Below are positions 49,877 through 58,536 of a stretch of DNA of 64,000 nucleotides, piece by piece. The DNA is taken from NCBI RefSeq assembly GCF_002933855.1, contig NZ_BFAQ01000029.1:62001-126000 (forward strand). Reading direction: 5' to 3'. The notes beneath the pieces are model-generated. The model was not told the origin of the DNA. It ran no database searches and saw only the letters and a program-made list of their open reading frames with translations. Each line of letters begins with the position of its first letter. Position 1 is the first letter of the stretch. Origin of the DNA: Vibrio penaeicida. Lineage in GTDB: Bacteria; Pseudomonadota; Gammaproteobacteria; Enterobacterales; Vibrionaceae. A program made the translations under genes and the position numbers.

Positions 49877-51964
49877 ATGGCAGATTTATCGAAATACAGA
49901 AACATTGGTATTTTCGCGCACGTTGATGCGGGTAAAACCACAACGACTGAACGTATCCTTAAGCTTACTGGTCAGATCCACAAGACTGGTGAAGTTCACG
50001 ATGGTGAATCAACAACTGACTTCATGGAACAGGAAGCTGAGCGCGGTATTACAATTCAGTCGGCTGCAGTAAGTTGTTTCTGGAACGATCACCGTCTAAA
50101 CGTTATCGATACTCCTGGACACGTTGACTTCACAGTTGAAGTATACCGTTCTCTTAAAGTACTTGATGGCGGTATCGGTGTATTCTGTGGTTCTGGTGGT
50201 GTTGAGCCTCAGTCAGAAACTAACTGGCGTTACGCGAACGAATCAGAAGTATCTCGTCTTATCTTCGTAAACAAACTGGACCGTATGGGTGCAGATTTCT
50301 ACAACGTTGTTGATCAGGTGAAGAACGTACTTGGTGCTAACCCACTAGTTATGGTTCTACCAATCGGTCGCGAAGATGAGTTCGTTGGTGTTGTTGACCT
50401 ACTAAGCAAAAAAGCTTACGTATGGGACGATTCTGGTCTTCCAGAAAACTACGAAATCCAAGATATCCCAGCAGATATGGTTGACGACGTAGAACAATAC
50501 CGTGAAGAGCTAATCGAAACGGCTGTAGAGCAAGACGACGACCTAATGGAAGCGTACATGGAAGGTGAAGAGCCTTCTATCGAAGACATCAAGCGTTGTA
50601 TCCGTAAAGGTACTCGTGATCTAGCGTTCTTCCCAACATTCTGTGGTTCTGCATTTAAGAACAAGGGTGTTCAAATCGTTCTTGACGCTGTAGTTGATTA
50701 CCTACCAGCTCCAACAGAAGTTGATCCTCAGCCTCTAACAGACGCTGAAACAGGTGAACCAACGGGTGAAGTTGCAACAGTATCTGCTGACGAGCCACTA
50801 CGTGCTCTAGCATTTAAGATCATGGACGACCGCTTCGGTGCGCTTACGTTCATCCGTATCTACTCTGGTGTACTTAACAAGGGTGACACAATCCTTAACT
50901 CTGCTACAGGTAAAACTGAGCGTATTGGCCGTATGGTTGAGATGCAAGCAGATGAGCGTAACGAACTGACTTCTGCACAAGCGGGTGACATCATCGCTGT
51001 AGTAGGTATGAAGAACGTTCAAACTGGTCACACTCTATGTGATCCTAAGCACGAGTGTACGCTTGAGCCAATGATCTTCCCAGAACCAGTAATCTCTATC
51101 GCTGTTGCTCCTAAGGACAAAGGCGGTTCTGAGAAAATGGGTATCGCTATTGGTAAGATGGTTGCAGAAGATCCATCATTCCAAGTTGAGACTGATGAAG
51201 ATTCAGGTGAAACAATCCTTAAAGGTATGGGTGAACTTCACCTAGACATTAAGGTTGATATCCTTAAGCGTACTTACGGCGTAGACCTAATCGTTGGTCA
51301 ACCTCAGGTAGCTTACCGTGAGACTATCACTCAAGCGATTGAAGATAGCTACACACACAAGAAGCAGTCTGGTGGTTCTGGTCAGTTCGGTAAGATCGAC
51401 TACCGTATCAAACCAGGTGAGCCAAACTCAGGCTTTACGTTCTCTTCAACAGTTGTTGGTGGTAACGTACCTAAAGAATTCTGGCCTGCAGTAGAGAAAG
51501 GCTTCGCGTCAATGATGGAAAACGGTGTTCTTGCTGGATTCCCAACTCTAGACGTTGAAGTTGAGCTATTCGACGGTGGCTTCCACGCAGTTGACTCATC
51601 TGCAATCGCATTTGAAATCGCAGCGAAAGGCGCATTCCGTCAGTCTATGCCTAAAGCGGGCGCTCAACTTCTAGAGCCAATCATGAACGTTGACGTGTTC
51701 ACTCCAGAAGACAACGTTGGTGACGTAATCGGTGACCTTAACCGTCGTCGTGGTATGATCAAAGACCAACAAGCTGGTACTACTGGCGTACGTATTAAAG
51801 CTGATGTACCTCTATCTGAGATGTTTGGTTACATTGGTCACCTACGTACAATTACTTCTGGTCGTGGTCAGTTCTCTATGGAGTTCGCACACTACTCAGC
51901 ATGTCCACAGAACGTTGCTGAAGAAGTAATTGCTAAAGTTAAAGAAGAGAGAGAGAAGAAGTAA
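49877..51964 (+). CDS. Elongation factor G, second copy (EF-G2)
   Basis: The 695-residue GTPase has all EF-G domains in order: G1 AHVDAGKTTTTER, switch regions with EAERGITIQSA, G3 DTPGHVDFT, G4 NKLDRMGAD, then domains II-V (GELHLDIKVDILKR, RRGMIKDQQAGTTGVRIKADVPLSEMFGYIGHLRT). It ends at domain V without extension. Vibrios carry one EF-G in the str operon and a second here (VC2342 in V. cholerae, as I recall). It could act in translocation, ribosome recycling or stress. Codon usage is strongly optimised, suggesting high expression. A single gene unit with its own promoter and terminator. Confidence 0.92.
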   Translation: MADLSKYRNIGIFAHVDAGKTTTTERILKLTGQIHKTGEVHDGESTTDFMEQEAERGITIQSAAVSCFWNDHRLNVIDTPGHVDFTVEVYRSLKVLDGGIGVFCGSGGVEPQSETNWRYANESEVSRLIFVNKLDRMGADFYNVVDQVKNVLGANPLVMVLPIGREDEFVGVVDLLSKKAYVWDDSGLPENYEIQDIPADMVDDVEQYREELIETAVEQDDDLMEAYMEGEEPSIEDIKRCIRKGTRDLAFFPTFCGSAFKNKGVQIVLDAVVDYLPAPTEVDPQPLTDAETGEPTGEVATVSADEPLRALAFKIMDDRFGALTFIRIYSGVLNKGDTILNSATGKTERIGRMVEMQADERNELTSAQAGDIIAVVGMKNVQTGHTLCDPKHECTLEPMIFPEPVISIAVAPKDKGGSEKMGIAIGKMVAEDPSFQVETDEDSGETILKGMGELHLDIKVDILKRTYGVDLIVGQPQVAYRETITQAIEDSYTHKKQSGGSGQFGKIDYRIKPGEPNSGFTFSSTVVGGNVPKEFWPAVEKGFASMMENGVLAGFPTLDVEVELFDGGFHAVDSSAIAFEIAAKGAFRQSMPKAGAQLLEPIMNVDVFTPEDNVGDVIGDLNRRRGMIKDQQAGTTGVRIKADVPLSEMFGYIGHLRTITSGRGQFSMEFAHYSACPQNVAEEVIAKVKEEREKK

Positions 51965-51987
51965 TTCTTTTCCTCTAACGTAACTTT

Positions 51988-52020
51988 AAAGCCCCGTCAG
52001 CCTTGCTGACGGGGCTTTTG
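51988..52020 (+). terminator. Rho-independent terminator after EF-G2
   Basis: AAAGCCCCGTCAG pairs with CTGACGGGGCTTT around CCTTG and ends in TTTTG TTTT. Confidence 0.93.
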
Positions 52021-52074
52021 TTTTATGAGGGGCTTTTTAAGTTTTGGATGCGATTAGCCTATGTGTTTTATAGG

Positions 52075-52614
52075 TTATGCTTTAAGTTTTCGAACGTAAT
52101 GACTTTGTGTAATAGCAGCGTTGAACGTTTGGCTGTCAACCAGTTCAAAGTTGAGTGGCGCGCTTAGGTTGCCAAACAAAGGAGAACCGCCACCTAGTAG
52201 TACAGGAATAGATGTTAAAATCAATTCGTCTATCAGATCCTCCGCTAAGAAATTTTGTATGGTGATCCCGCCATCAATATACAAATCGATAAACCCTTTC
52301 TCATTCAAGTCGCGAACTACTGCTTTCAACTCTCCGTTGATAAGAAAGATTTTATCCTCGTATCCTTGGGGGACCGATGTCATGGAGTGGCTCAATACAA
52401 AAACGGGTTTATCGTAGGGCCAATCAACGCCAAAGCTCAAAATGGTATCTAGGGTATTTCTTCCCATAATTAGACCGTCTACACGCTCCATCAGAGCTGA
52501 GAAGCCCATGTCATTGCCCTCAGGTATTGAAGCTGAATGAAGCCAATCTAGATTGCCTTCTTTGTCTGCGATATACCCATCGAGGCTGGTCGCAATAAAA
52601 ACGATGTTCGCCAT
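52075..52614 (-). CDS. RibD C-terminal/DHFR-like reductase (YyaP-type)
   Basis: This 179-residue protein shows the dihydrofolate-reductase-like fold of RibD C-terminal domains: VFIATSLDGYIADKEGNLDWL at the N-terminus, DGLIMGRNTLDTILSFG, FVLSHS, LYIDGGITIQNFLAEDLIDELILTSIPVLLGGGSPLF. Such stand-alone proteins are common and mostly uncharacterised; they may bind NADPH. It is a monocistronic gene that converges on EF-G2. Confidence 0.82.
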   Translation of the reverse strand: MANIVFIATSLDGYIADKEGNLDWLHSASIPEGNDMGFSALMERVDGLIMGRNTLDTILSFGVDWPYDKPVFVLSHSMTSVPQGYEDKIFLINGELKAVVRDLNEKGFIDLYIDGGITIQNFLAEDLIDELILTSIPVLLGGGSPLFGNLSAPLNFELVDSQTFNAAITQSHYVRKLKA

Positions 52615-52709
52615 TAGTGATTTCCTTCTTAAAGGGGAAGTAAGTGTCTGAATGTTTTACTGTGTGGCTCTAAAGAATATTCATTAGAATGACTAGAGGC
52701 TAGCGAGCT

Positions 52710-53672
52710 TTACTTGCGCACTGTATTTTTTCCATTCCATTTGAGTGAGTAGTCCGTTTCGATGACCGTTAACCCTTCACGACCAAGACAACAAAACTCT
52801 TGGACTTGTTGCTGAATCCAAGTGGCAAATGTTTGGATTTTATCGCGGCGAAAATAACCTGAAGGAGCACATAAAAAGTAATTAAATTTGGGTTTTAAGC
52901 CAACATCGCCAATTCGTACCAACTTTCCTTCTTGCAAATAACGATAAGCGAGGCTGTGTTTAACCAACGCCACGCCTTGTACCGACAACGCACCTTCTAA
53001 AACGAAATGGGAACCATCGTACTGAAGAGTGGATTTTCCTGCTTCTATACCAAGCGATTGCTGCCATAATTTCCAGTCCATATCTGGCCACATATCTTCA
53101 ATCAGGTCAGCTTTACTTAGATCTTCGATAGTGTTGATCTGGTGTTCTTTTTGATAGAGCGGGTGGCAAACTGGGTACACCACTTCATCCATTAGCCAAA
53201 TACTTTCGACGTTTTTGTAATTTCCCGTCCCATAGCGAATGCATAAATCGACACTGGAATCTTGAAAGGTGACTAATTCATTTTTGGGCTCAATAAGTAA
53301 AGCGATTTCTGGATGTCTTTCTCTAAAATGCCGAATTCTAGGTACCAGCCAATGTTGAGCAAAAGATGGAAGCGTTGAAATTGATAATCTATTTGGATCG
53401 GGATCTTGGTTTATTTGTCGAATTCCGTCTTGTAAATGCGCAAAGCCTTTTTGAGCTTGTCTGAATAACATTTCACCTTCATGGGTTAAATGAACTTTCC
53501 TATGCTGACGGACAAATAACTCGGTTCCAAGCCAATCTTCCAGTAGTCGAATTTGTTGGCTAACTGCAGCTGCCGTTACAAATAAACGGTTAGCCGCTGC
53601 TTTAAAACTTCCCGATTCCCCAGCAATATAAAAATAGTAAAGTCCTTGAAGCGGCGGCATTTTATCTTTCAC
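52710..53672 (-). CDS. LysR-family transcription regulator (GcvA-like) 1
   Basis: The 320-residue protein has an N-terminal winged helix (LYYFYIAGESGSFKAAANRLFVTAAAVSQQIRLLEDWLGTELFVRQ, residues 10-55) and a periplasmic-binding-like effector domain. Residues PPLQGLYYF at the very start resemble GcvA. It is divergent from a DUF1127 gene, with a GTTAA-N12-TTAAC inverted repeat (53720-53741) between them that could be its site. The same LysR/small-protein arrangement repeats immediately downstream. Confidence 0.88.
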   Translation of the reverse strand: MKDKMPPLQGLYYFYIAGESGSFKAAANRLFVTAAAVSQQIRLLEDWLGTELFVRQHRKVHLTHEGEMLFRQAQKGFAHLQDGIRQINQDPDPNRLSISTLPSFAQHWLVPRIRHFRERHPEIALLIEPKNELVTFQDSSVDLCIRYGTGNYKNVESIWLMDEVVYPVCHPLYQKEHQINTIEDLSKADLIEDMWPDMDWKLWQQSLGIEAGKSTLQYDGSHFVLEGALSVQGVALVKHSLAYRYLQEGKLVRIGDVGLKPKFNYFLCAPSGYFRRDKIQTFATWIQQQVQEFCCLGREGLTVIETDYSLKWNGKNTVRK

Positions 53673-53719
53673 TTAAGTTTTCCTTAACTCAATGTCAATT
53701 TCTATCGTTTGTCTACGCA

Positions 53720-53741
53720 GTTAAATTGATTAATTATTAAC
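53720..53741. promoter_or_regulatory. Candidate LysR site between LysR 1 and DUF1127
   Basis: GTTAA and TTAAC flank 12 AT-rich bases, the spaced inverted repeat expected for a LysR box in a divergent intergenic region of 100 bp. Confidence 0.4.
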
Positions 53742-53772
53742 CCTGAAGCTTAAACTAATCAAGGAGGAAATG

Positions 53773-53979
53773 ATGACTGCATCAGCGATTTATTCAGCAC
53801 GAGTAGTGGCAAGAAAACCGGCAGGCTTAATCAAGAAAATTTTCTCTGAGATTAAGCGATGGCATCGAAATTATCACACGCGTAAGCAGATGACGGAAAT
53901 TCCCGTTCACTTGCTTGACGATCTCGGTTTGACGAAAGAACAGGTCTATCACGAAACTCGACGACCGTTTTGGGATTAA
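53773..53979 (+). CDS. DUF1127 small protein (YjiS-like)
   Basis: The 68-residue basic protein ends with EIPVHLLDDLGLTKEQVYHETRRPFWD, the DUF1127 helix-turn pattern. The middle is Arg/His/Lys-rich (KRWHRNYHTRKQ), often seen in DUF1127 proteins, some of which bind RNA or affect phosphate and carbon metabolism. The second of two adjacent ATGs is preferred because AAGGAGG lies five bases before it. The divergent LysR gene is the probable regulator. A hairpin-like palindrome around ATGCTGAG follows at 54050-54080. Confidence 0.82.
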   Translation: MTASAIYSARVVARKPAGLIKKIFSEIKRWHRNYHTRKQMTEIPVHLLDDLGLTKEQVYHETRRPFWD

Positions 53980-54128
53980 CTCCAAGTTAGCGACCTTCCT
54001 GTATCCCGTTTTGTTGTCGGCGTAGGAGCTATCAAAACGTTTAATGTGTCGCGCACTCAGCATGGTTATCATGCTGAGTTTTTCTTTTTTTAAGGCGACT
54101 TCTTTTTAGCGGAAAGAAGACCGATGTT

Positions 54129-55055
54129 TTAAGCTTGGAGACTGGTCTCTAAGTTCTCTGAAATAGCGGAGACTTCAAAATGCATCCAATCTGAGAAGGC
54201 TTTTATTCGATCACGGCGTGGAGAGTGAGGATCGGAAAACAAATGAAATTTAAGACCTGGTGTCATACCGATATCAAAAGGTTTAACGAGCAATCCACGT
54301 TCAATATAGTCAGATGCTAAACATTCCGTTGCTAAACAAGCTCCATGACCCGCTATAACGGCGTTCATGGCTAAATCAAAAGTGCCTACCTCCATCCATT
54401 GAATGAACGATTTTTTCATTTTTACATCGACAAGTTTAAACCAATCTTCCCATGGGAAACATTTCGATTCGTAATGTATTAACCAGCAGTCTAGTAGCTG
54501 TTTGGGATGAGTGAAGTTAATGGAATTCGCGAGAGCCGGAGAGCAGTATGGAAAAATCTGTTCTTCCAGCAACATTTCTTTAATCAAGCCTTCAGAGTTA
54601 TCCATATCATCGCCTTGCCAAACCGCCACATCAATGTTCCCGTGACGAAGATCCAAATCGTCACAAGAAGTGATCACTCTGATAGGAATATTTGGGTGTA
54701 GCATGGAAAATTTCCACAGACGAGGCAGTAACCAGCGAGAAGCAAATGATGGGGGGGCACTCACCGACAATACACCTTCGACGGGTTCGTTGGTTATTTG
54801 ATTCAAACCTTTCAAAATATGTTCAAAGCCACGAGAAACTTGTCCGAAAAGTGTTTTTCCTTTTTCCGTTAACGCCATTTCTCGACCTTGGCGTATAAAC
54901 AGCTTACACCCCAATGCTTCTTCTAACTGGCGTATTTTCTGACTTACAGCCGCTTGGCTAACGAATAGTTCTTCTGCTGCTTTACTATAGCTGCTTAAGC
55001 GTGCTGCTGTTTCAAAATACCGGAGCCCTGATAAGTGGCGTAGTCTTGAGTCCAT
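54129..55055 (-). CDS. LysR-family transcription regulator (GcvA-like) 2
   Basis: The 308-residue protein has the winged helix LRYFETAARLSSYSKAAEELFVSQAAVSQKIRQLEEALGCKLFIRQ (residues 10-55) and a LysR substrate domain (VEGVLSVSAPPSFASRWLLPRLWKF). It is similar in sequence to LysR 1 and shares its context: divergent from a small-protein gene. ACTTA-N9-TAAGT at 55063-55081 in the short spacer is a candidate site. The two LysR/small-gene pairs probably come from duplication. Confidence 0.87.
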   Translation of the reverse strand: MDSRLRHLSGLRYFETAARLSSYSKAAEELFVSQAAVSQKIRQLEEALGCKLFIRQGREMALTEKGKTLFGQVSRGFEHILKGLNQITNEPVEGVLSVSAPPSFASRWLLPRLWKFSMLHPNIPIRVITSCDDLDLRHGNIDVAVWQGDDMDNSEGLIKEMLLEEQIFPYCSPALANSINFTHPKQLLDCWLIHYESKCFPWEDWFKLVDVKMKKSFIQWMEVGTFDLAMNAVIAGHGACLATECLASDYIERGLLVKPFDIGMTPGLKFHLFSDPHSPRRDRIKAFSDWMHFEVSAISENLETSLQA

Positions 55056-55166
55056 AACTTCTACTTATATTATTTGTAAGTAATCGTCGTTCGATTATTA
55101 CCTATCCGAATCTCATAATAACGACAAATGATAAGAACTAACAAGTCGTATATGAGGAGAGGTACT

Positions 55167-55358
55167 ATGAGAATTGCGCTTAATTGGGGTTTTGATTTTG
55201 AAATTTCATTACCTAACTATCAGTTTTCTTGGAGTTTTGGTACTAAAAAAGAGAAAGAGAATTATGCAGAGATTACCGATATGTCTAAGCATCTTCAAAA
55301 AGATGTCGGTGTTCAAATAAGCTCCACTTCCAATCAAGATTACATACGCTATTTATAA
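55167..55358 (+). CDS. Small protein divergent from LysR 2, weakly DUF1127-like
   Basis: The 63-residue protein has a hydrophobic N-terminal half (MRIALNWGFDFEISLPNYQFSW), then a KKEKEN stretch and ITDMSKHLQKDVGVQISS, which resembles the LL-DDLGL part of DUF1127. The ATG has GAGGAGAGG just upstream, a strong site. It occupies the same place as the DUF1127 gene of the first module. Function unknown. Confidence 0.65.
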   Translation: MRIALNWGFDFEISLPNYQFSWSFGTKKEKENYAEITDMSKHLQKDVGVQISSTSNQDYIRYL

Positions 55359-55371
55359 GCCGGAGTTATTT

Positions 55372-55509
55372 ATGAAATACCTGGGAAACAAGCAATTTTT
55401 ACACTGTAAGAGACCTTATGGTGACGTGAGTACCTTACTGTATCTAGTGGATAGGAATGAGAAAGGGAACCATAAGGCTCCCTTTAAGAATGAAAAGATA
55501 ACCAGCTAG
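55372..55509 (+). CDS. Possible 45-residue small protein (doubtful)
   Basis: MKYLGNKQFLHCKRPYGD... begins 13 bp after the previous stop with CGGAG six bases before the ATG. The last third overlaps an apparent terminator, which argues against it. It could be a co-expressed small protein or chance. Confidence 0.3.
   Translation: MKYLGNKQFLHCKRPYGDVSTLLYLVDRNEKGNHKAPFKNEKITS
55462..55486. terminator. Terminator between the small-protein and acyl-CoA synthetase genes
   Basis: AAAGGGA-ACC pairs with GG-TCCCTTT around ATAA. It lies between two convergent genes. Confidence 0.6.
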
Positions 55510-55511
55510 GA

Positions 55512-57203
55512 TTATTCTTCCCAAACGATAAGTTTGCCTTTTGGCCAGTTTGCACCGACATCGTGATATTTCTTTTCCAGTATATGGCGTTTAATTTTAA
55601 GTGTGGGAGTGAGAATGCCGTTCTCGATACTCCAAGGTTCTTTCACCATGAGCACACCTTTAATCTGTTCATGAGATTCTAGCGTCTGATTAATGCGCTC
55701 GATGACTCTAGCGGCACGCTTTTCATAGCGAGCTGGATCGAAATTAGGGTAGGCATGTGGTATCGCGAGTAGGATCGGTGCGGGCAAGCCAGAACCTATC
55801 AAGCACATCATTTCTACTTTGCTGTACTCAAACAATTTTTTCTCAATAGGTACTGGAGCGACAAACTTCCCTTTGGCTGTTTTAAAGGTGTCTTTCTTTC
55901 TACCTTGAATGGTTAAGTAACCATCGCTATCAATAGAACCAATATCGCCAGTGTGCAGCCAACCGTCTTCATTAAATGATTCTTTGGTGGCTTCATCATT
56001 GTTGTAATACCCTGCAAACATACCTTGGCTGCGCACGAGTATCTCTTCATCTTCTGCTAGTTTGAGTTCTACGCCAGGTCCTGCATTGCCCACCGACCCA
56101 ATTTTATCGGCTTTAAATGGGTAGTTTAGTGTGCTGTATGCAAAGGATTCGGTCATGCCCCAAGCTTCGGTAATGTTCAAACCAACGGAGCGATACCATT
56201 CCAAAAGTGCAGGGGAAACAGGTGCCGAACCACAACCCAATATACGAGCTTCATTCAGTCCTAGCCCATCTGCCAATTTCTTTTTGATGAGCGAGTTAAT
56301 GAATGGAATTTTCAGCAAAATATTCAGTTTTTTCTGAGGTAACTTTTCTTGAATCCGCTGTTGGAAGACCGTCCACAAACGTGGAACGGAAATAAATAGT
56401 GTCGGTCTTTGCATCTTCACATCTTCAATGAAGGTATCCAAAGACTCTGGAAATGCGGTCATAACGCCTTCGCGAATCGACGTACCGAAAATATAGACGC
56501 GTTCCGTTATATGAGCGAGAGGAAGGTAGGACATCAATCGATCGTTGCCATCACTATCCACACCTAAGTGCTCAATTAATTTCTGACTGGACCAATTGAA
56601 TGCGCCGTAGGTTAACATTGCGCCTTTTGGTAACCCCGACGTACCAGAGGTGTATACGATAGACATCAATTTGTCGTCGTAATGTTCCGGTCTTAGTTCA
56701 CTGGGAGCTTGGTCCTCTATCAGTGTTGTGAACTCATGTTGGCAAGCTGGTGCAGAGTCGTAAGGAAGCGAAATGCTGGTCAAGTCGCTTAACTTATTCA
56801 TAACTTCGGTTGTCGCAGTAGAGTCATCCAACTTACCTGCAATAAGCGCCTTACTGCCGCTGTGCGTTATACAGTGCTCAATCGTGTCACTACCAGCGGT
56901 TGGGAATATAGGAACACTTATGTAGTCTCCCAGCATCAAGGCAAGATCGGTGATAAACCATTCCGCACAGTTTTTAGAGATTAGCGCTATTTTATCTCCG
57001 GGTTCCAAACCCAAAGATTGTAATGCGGAAACCAGCTTAAGTGCTTTGTCGGCAACATCAGCATAAGTAAATTCTACAAATTGTCGGTTAATGATCTGTT
57101 TGAGGTAAACTTCATTTGGGCGTTCCTGAGCCCATTTCAAGATCAGTTCATTTGGGGGTGTGAGAGAGCATTTCGCGTTATGTGTCGTTTGAGGCTGAAC
57201 CAT
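55512..57203 (-). CDS. Long-chain acyl-CoA synthetase (AMP-binding enzyme)
   Basis: The 563-residue protein has the adenylate-forming motifs: YTSGTSGLPKGAMLTYGAF (P-loop, about residue 190), the ESLDTF and ILGCGSAPVSPALLEWYRS regions, EAWGMTESFAY, and GWLHTGDIGSIDSDGYLTIQGRKKDTFKTAKGKFVAP. This is the layout of bacterial long-chain fatty-acid ligases. It activates fatty acids to acyl-CoA through an acyl-adenylate. There is no signal peptide or membrane segment. The gene stands alone and ends next to the small-protein module. Confidence 0.88.
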   Translation of the reverse strand: MVQPQTTHNAKCSLTPPNELILKWAQERPNEVYLKQIINRQFVEFTYADVADKALKLVSALQSLGLEPGDKIALISKNCAEWFITDLALMLGDYISVPIFPTAGSDTIEHCITHSGSKALIAGKLDDSTATTEVMNKLSDLTSISLPYDSAPACQHEFTTLIEDQAPSELRPEHYDDKLMSIVYTSGTSGLPKGAMLTYGAFNWSSQKLIEHLGVDSDGNDRLMSYLPLAHITERVYIFGTSIREGVMTAFPESLDTFIEDVKMQRPTLFISVPRLWTVFQQRIQEKLPQKKLNILLKIPFINSLIKKKLADGLGLNEARILGCGSAPVSPALLEWYRSVGLNITEAWGMTESFAYSTLNYPFKADKIGSVGNAGPGVELKLAEDEEILVRSQGMFAGYYNNDEATKESFNEDGWLHTGDIGSIDSDGYLTIQGRKKDTFKTAKGKFVAPVPIEKKLFEYSKVEMMCLIGSGLPAPILLAIPHAYPNFDPARYEKRAARVIERINQTLESHEQIKGVLMVKEPWSIENGILTPTLKIKRHILEKKYHDVGANWPKGKLIVWEE

Positions 57204-57586
57204 CAGGTGACTCCATGTCTTTTTTATAATGAATTGTAATTGTTATCATGATGTTAAACTAGTCGTTAAGTATAGCCTCGGTCAACCGTGGTTTTCAAAT
57301 TTTGCGATGTCTTGAGATCGTTTACTCACTTGATGATTTCAGGAAGGATTGGATAAATTGAATACCGAAAGATAGATGAGCGAATTGTGTTAAGAATTTC
57401 CGAAGAAAAGTAGATGTGAGGACCGAGATCATGATTTTATAACCAAACTTTCTTTTCCTAATCATTGCATTATTTCTAACCGCTTTTTTGTTTTTATATT
57501 GAGCTTATCTTTGTTTGAAGATCTAACTATATCCAACTAGCCTTATAGATGAGAGACAGTTCTCTGGCAGATAATTGGAGTGAATT
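57204..57586. other. Spacer between the acyl-CoA synthetase and Flp pilin genes
   Basis: The 380 bases are AT-rich and must hold the two divergent promoters. I see no gene, RNA or clear repeat in them. Confidence 0.5.
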
Positions 57587-57793
57587 ATGGGTTCAGCAAT
57601 TATACATCTCATCAGGATCTGTACAGGCAAGGTGATCAAAAACCAATCCGGCGTTACTGCAATCGAATACGCGATTATTGGTGTGGCATTATCGGCAATC
57701 GTGATCGCGATATTTGATAATGATTTACAGGTATTCCTTTCGGAAGCGATCATTTCTATTTCTGAAGGTGGGGCTTCGTCTTACTCGGAATAA
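57587..57793 (+). CDS. Flp-family type IVb pilin
   Basis: The 68-residue protein has a short cytoplasmic leader and the Flp motif: SGVTAIEYAIIGVALSAIVIAIF, with Gly before a hydrophobic helix and the conserved Glu-Tyr pair. Prepilin peptidase would cut at the Gly. The tail is short and Ser/Gly-rich. TGGAG lies before the ATG. No tad assembly genes are present in the window, so it depends on a distant locus or is an orphan. Confidence 0.85.
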   Translation: MGSAIIHLIRICTGKVIKNQSGVTAIEYAIIGVALSAIVIAIFDNDLQVFLSEAIISISEGGASSYSE

Positions 57794-57942
57794 ATTTTGT
57801 GGTTATTGGTTGGTTAGCTCATTAGATCATTGGCGTTTAGCCTGTGATTTTAAGTCACTGCATTATTGCTTTGTTCACTAACGTGAATAGATTCTTCATA
57901 GCACCGTTCATTGATAAATAAAGGCGAAATTCAGTAAGTTTA

Positions 57943-58527
57943 ATGCGCTCAAAAAATAATTTTCTCCTTTTTACTCCTCTCTTTTTTTGGTTTTCAGCCT
58001 TTAGTATTGCTTCGCATTTAGATCGTTGGTCAAACGGCCTCGTTATTCATTGTGATGCTCCGGTTCTTGAATATCATCAAACTATTGGATTAGGAAATGG
58101 AAAAAAGGGCAAGTATGTAAATCAAAATCTGGATTCGTCTTTCATTCACGTACAACCCCATTTTGATACTAAAGCAAAGCCAATAAATCAGTGGCTTATT
58201 GCGGATATTCAAAACTTAGGTGTTGATAAAAGCTGTGCAGAGTATTTGGTGTCTCGTGGTGAGTTTTCTGTAGCGAGAGAGCCCGACTTATTGGCGTATG
58301 TAACGTTTACTTTTAAGAAAGATGAGCTGACTAAAGAATCGATGTGGGTATTGGATTATATCGCCAAGTCCGTCACGCAAAACCATTCCTCTTTGCAACT
58401 TGAAAAACGAGCCGACCAAAGCGGCAATCATCTGTCGTTGTCGATAAGGTTATCCGATGAAATCGAAGCGTATCTTGCTCTGCACGAGATTAATCCTAAT
58501 ACCTTAAACTTGCCGGAAAGACATTAA
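57943..58527 (+). CDS. Exported protein of unknown function
   Basis: The 194-residue protein has a signal peptide (NNFLLFTPLFFWFSAFSIAS) and a mature part without recognised motifs, with two Cys (VIHCDAP and KSCAEYL) that could form a disulfide. It follows the Flp pilin by 149 bp on the same strand, so it may be co-transcribed or belong to the surface apparatus, but there is no direct sign of that. It converges on the HD-GYP gene 9 bp away. Confidence 0.65.
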   Translation: MRSKNNFLLFTPLFFWFSAFSIASHLDRWSNGLVIHCDAPVLEYHQTIGLGNGKKGKYVNQNLDSSFIHVQPHFDTKAKPINQWLIADIQNLGVDKSCAEYLVSRGEFSVAREPDLLAYVTFTFKKDELTKESMWVLDYIAKSVTQNHSSLQLEKRADQSGNHLSLSIRLSDEIEAYLALHEINPNTLNLPERH

Positions 58528-58536
58528 GGCAAGGGC

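Noticed and set aside
49877..51964. prfC (release factor 3)
   Set aside because: The protein has the full EF-G domain IV/V sequence and 695 residues; RF3 is about 530 and lacks these.
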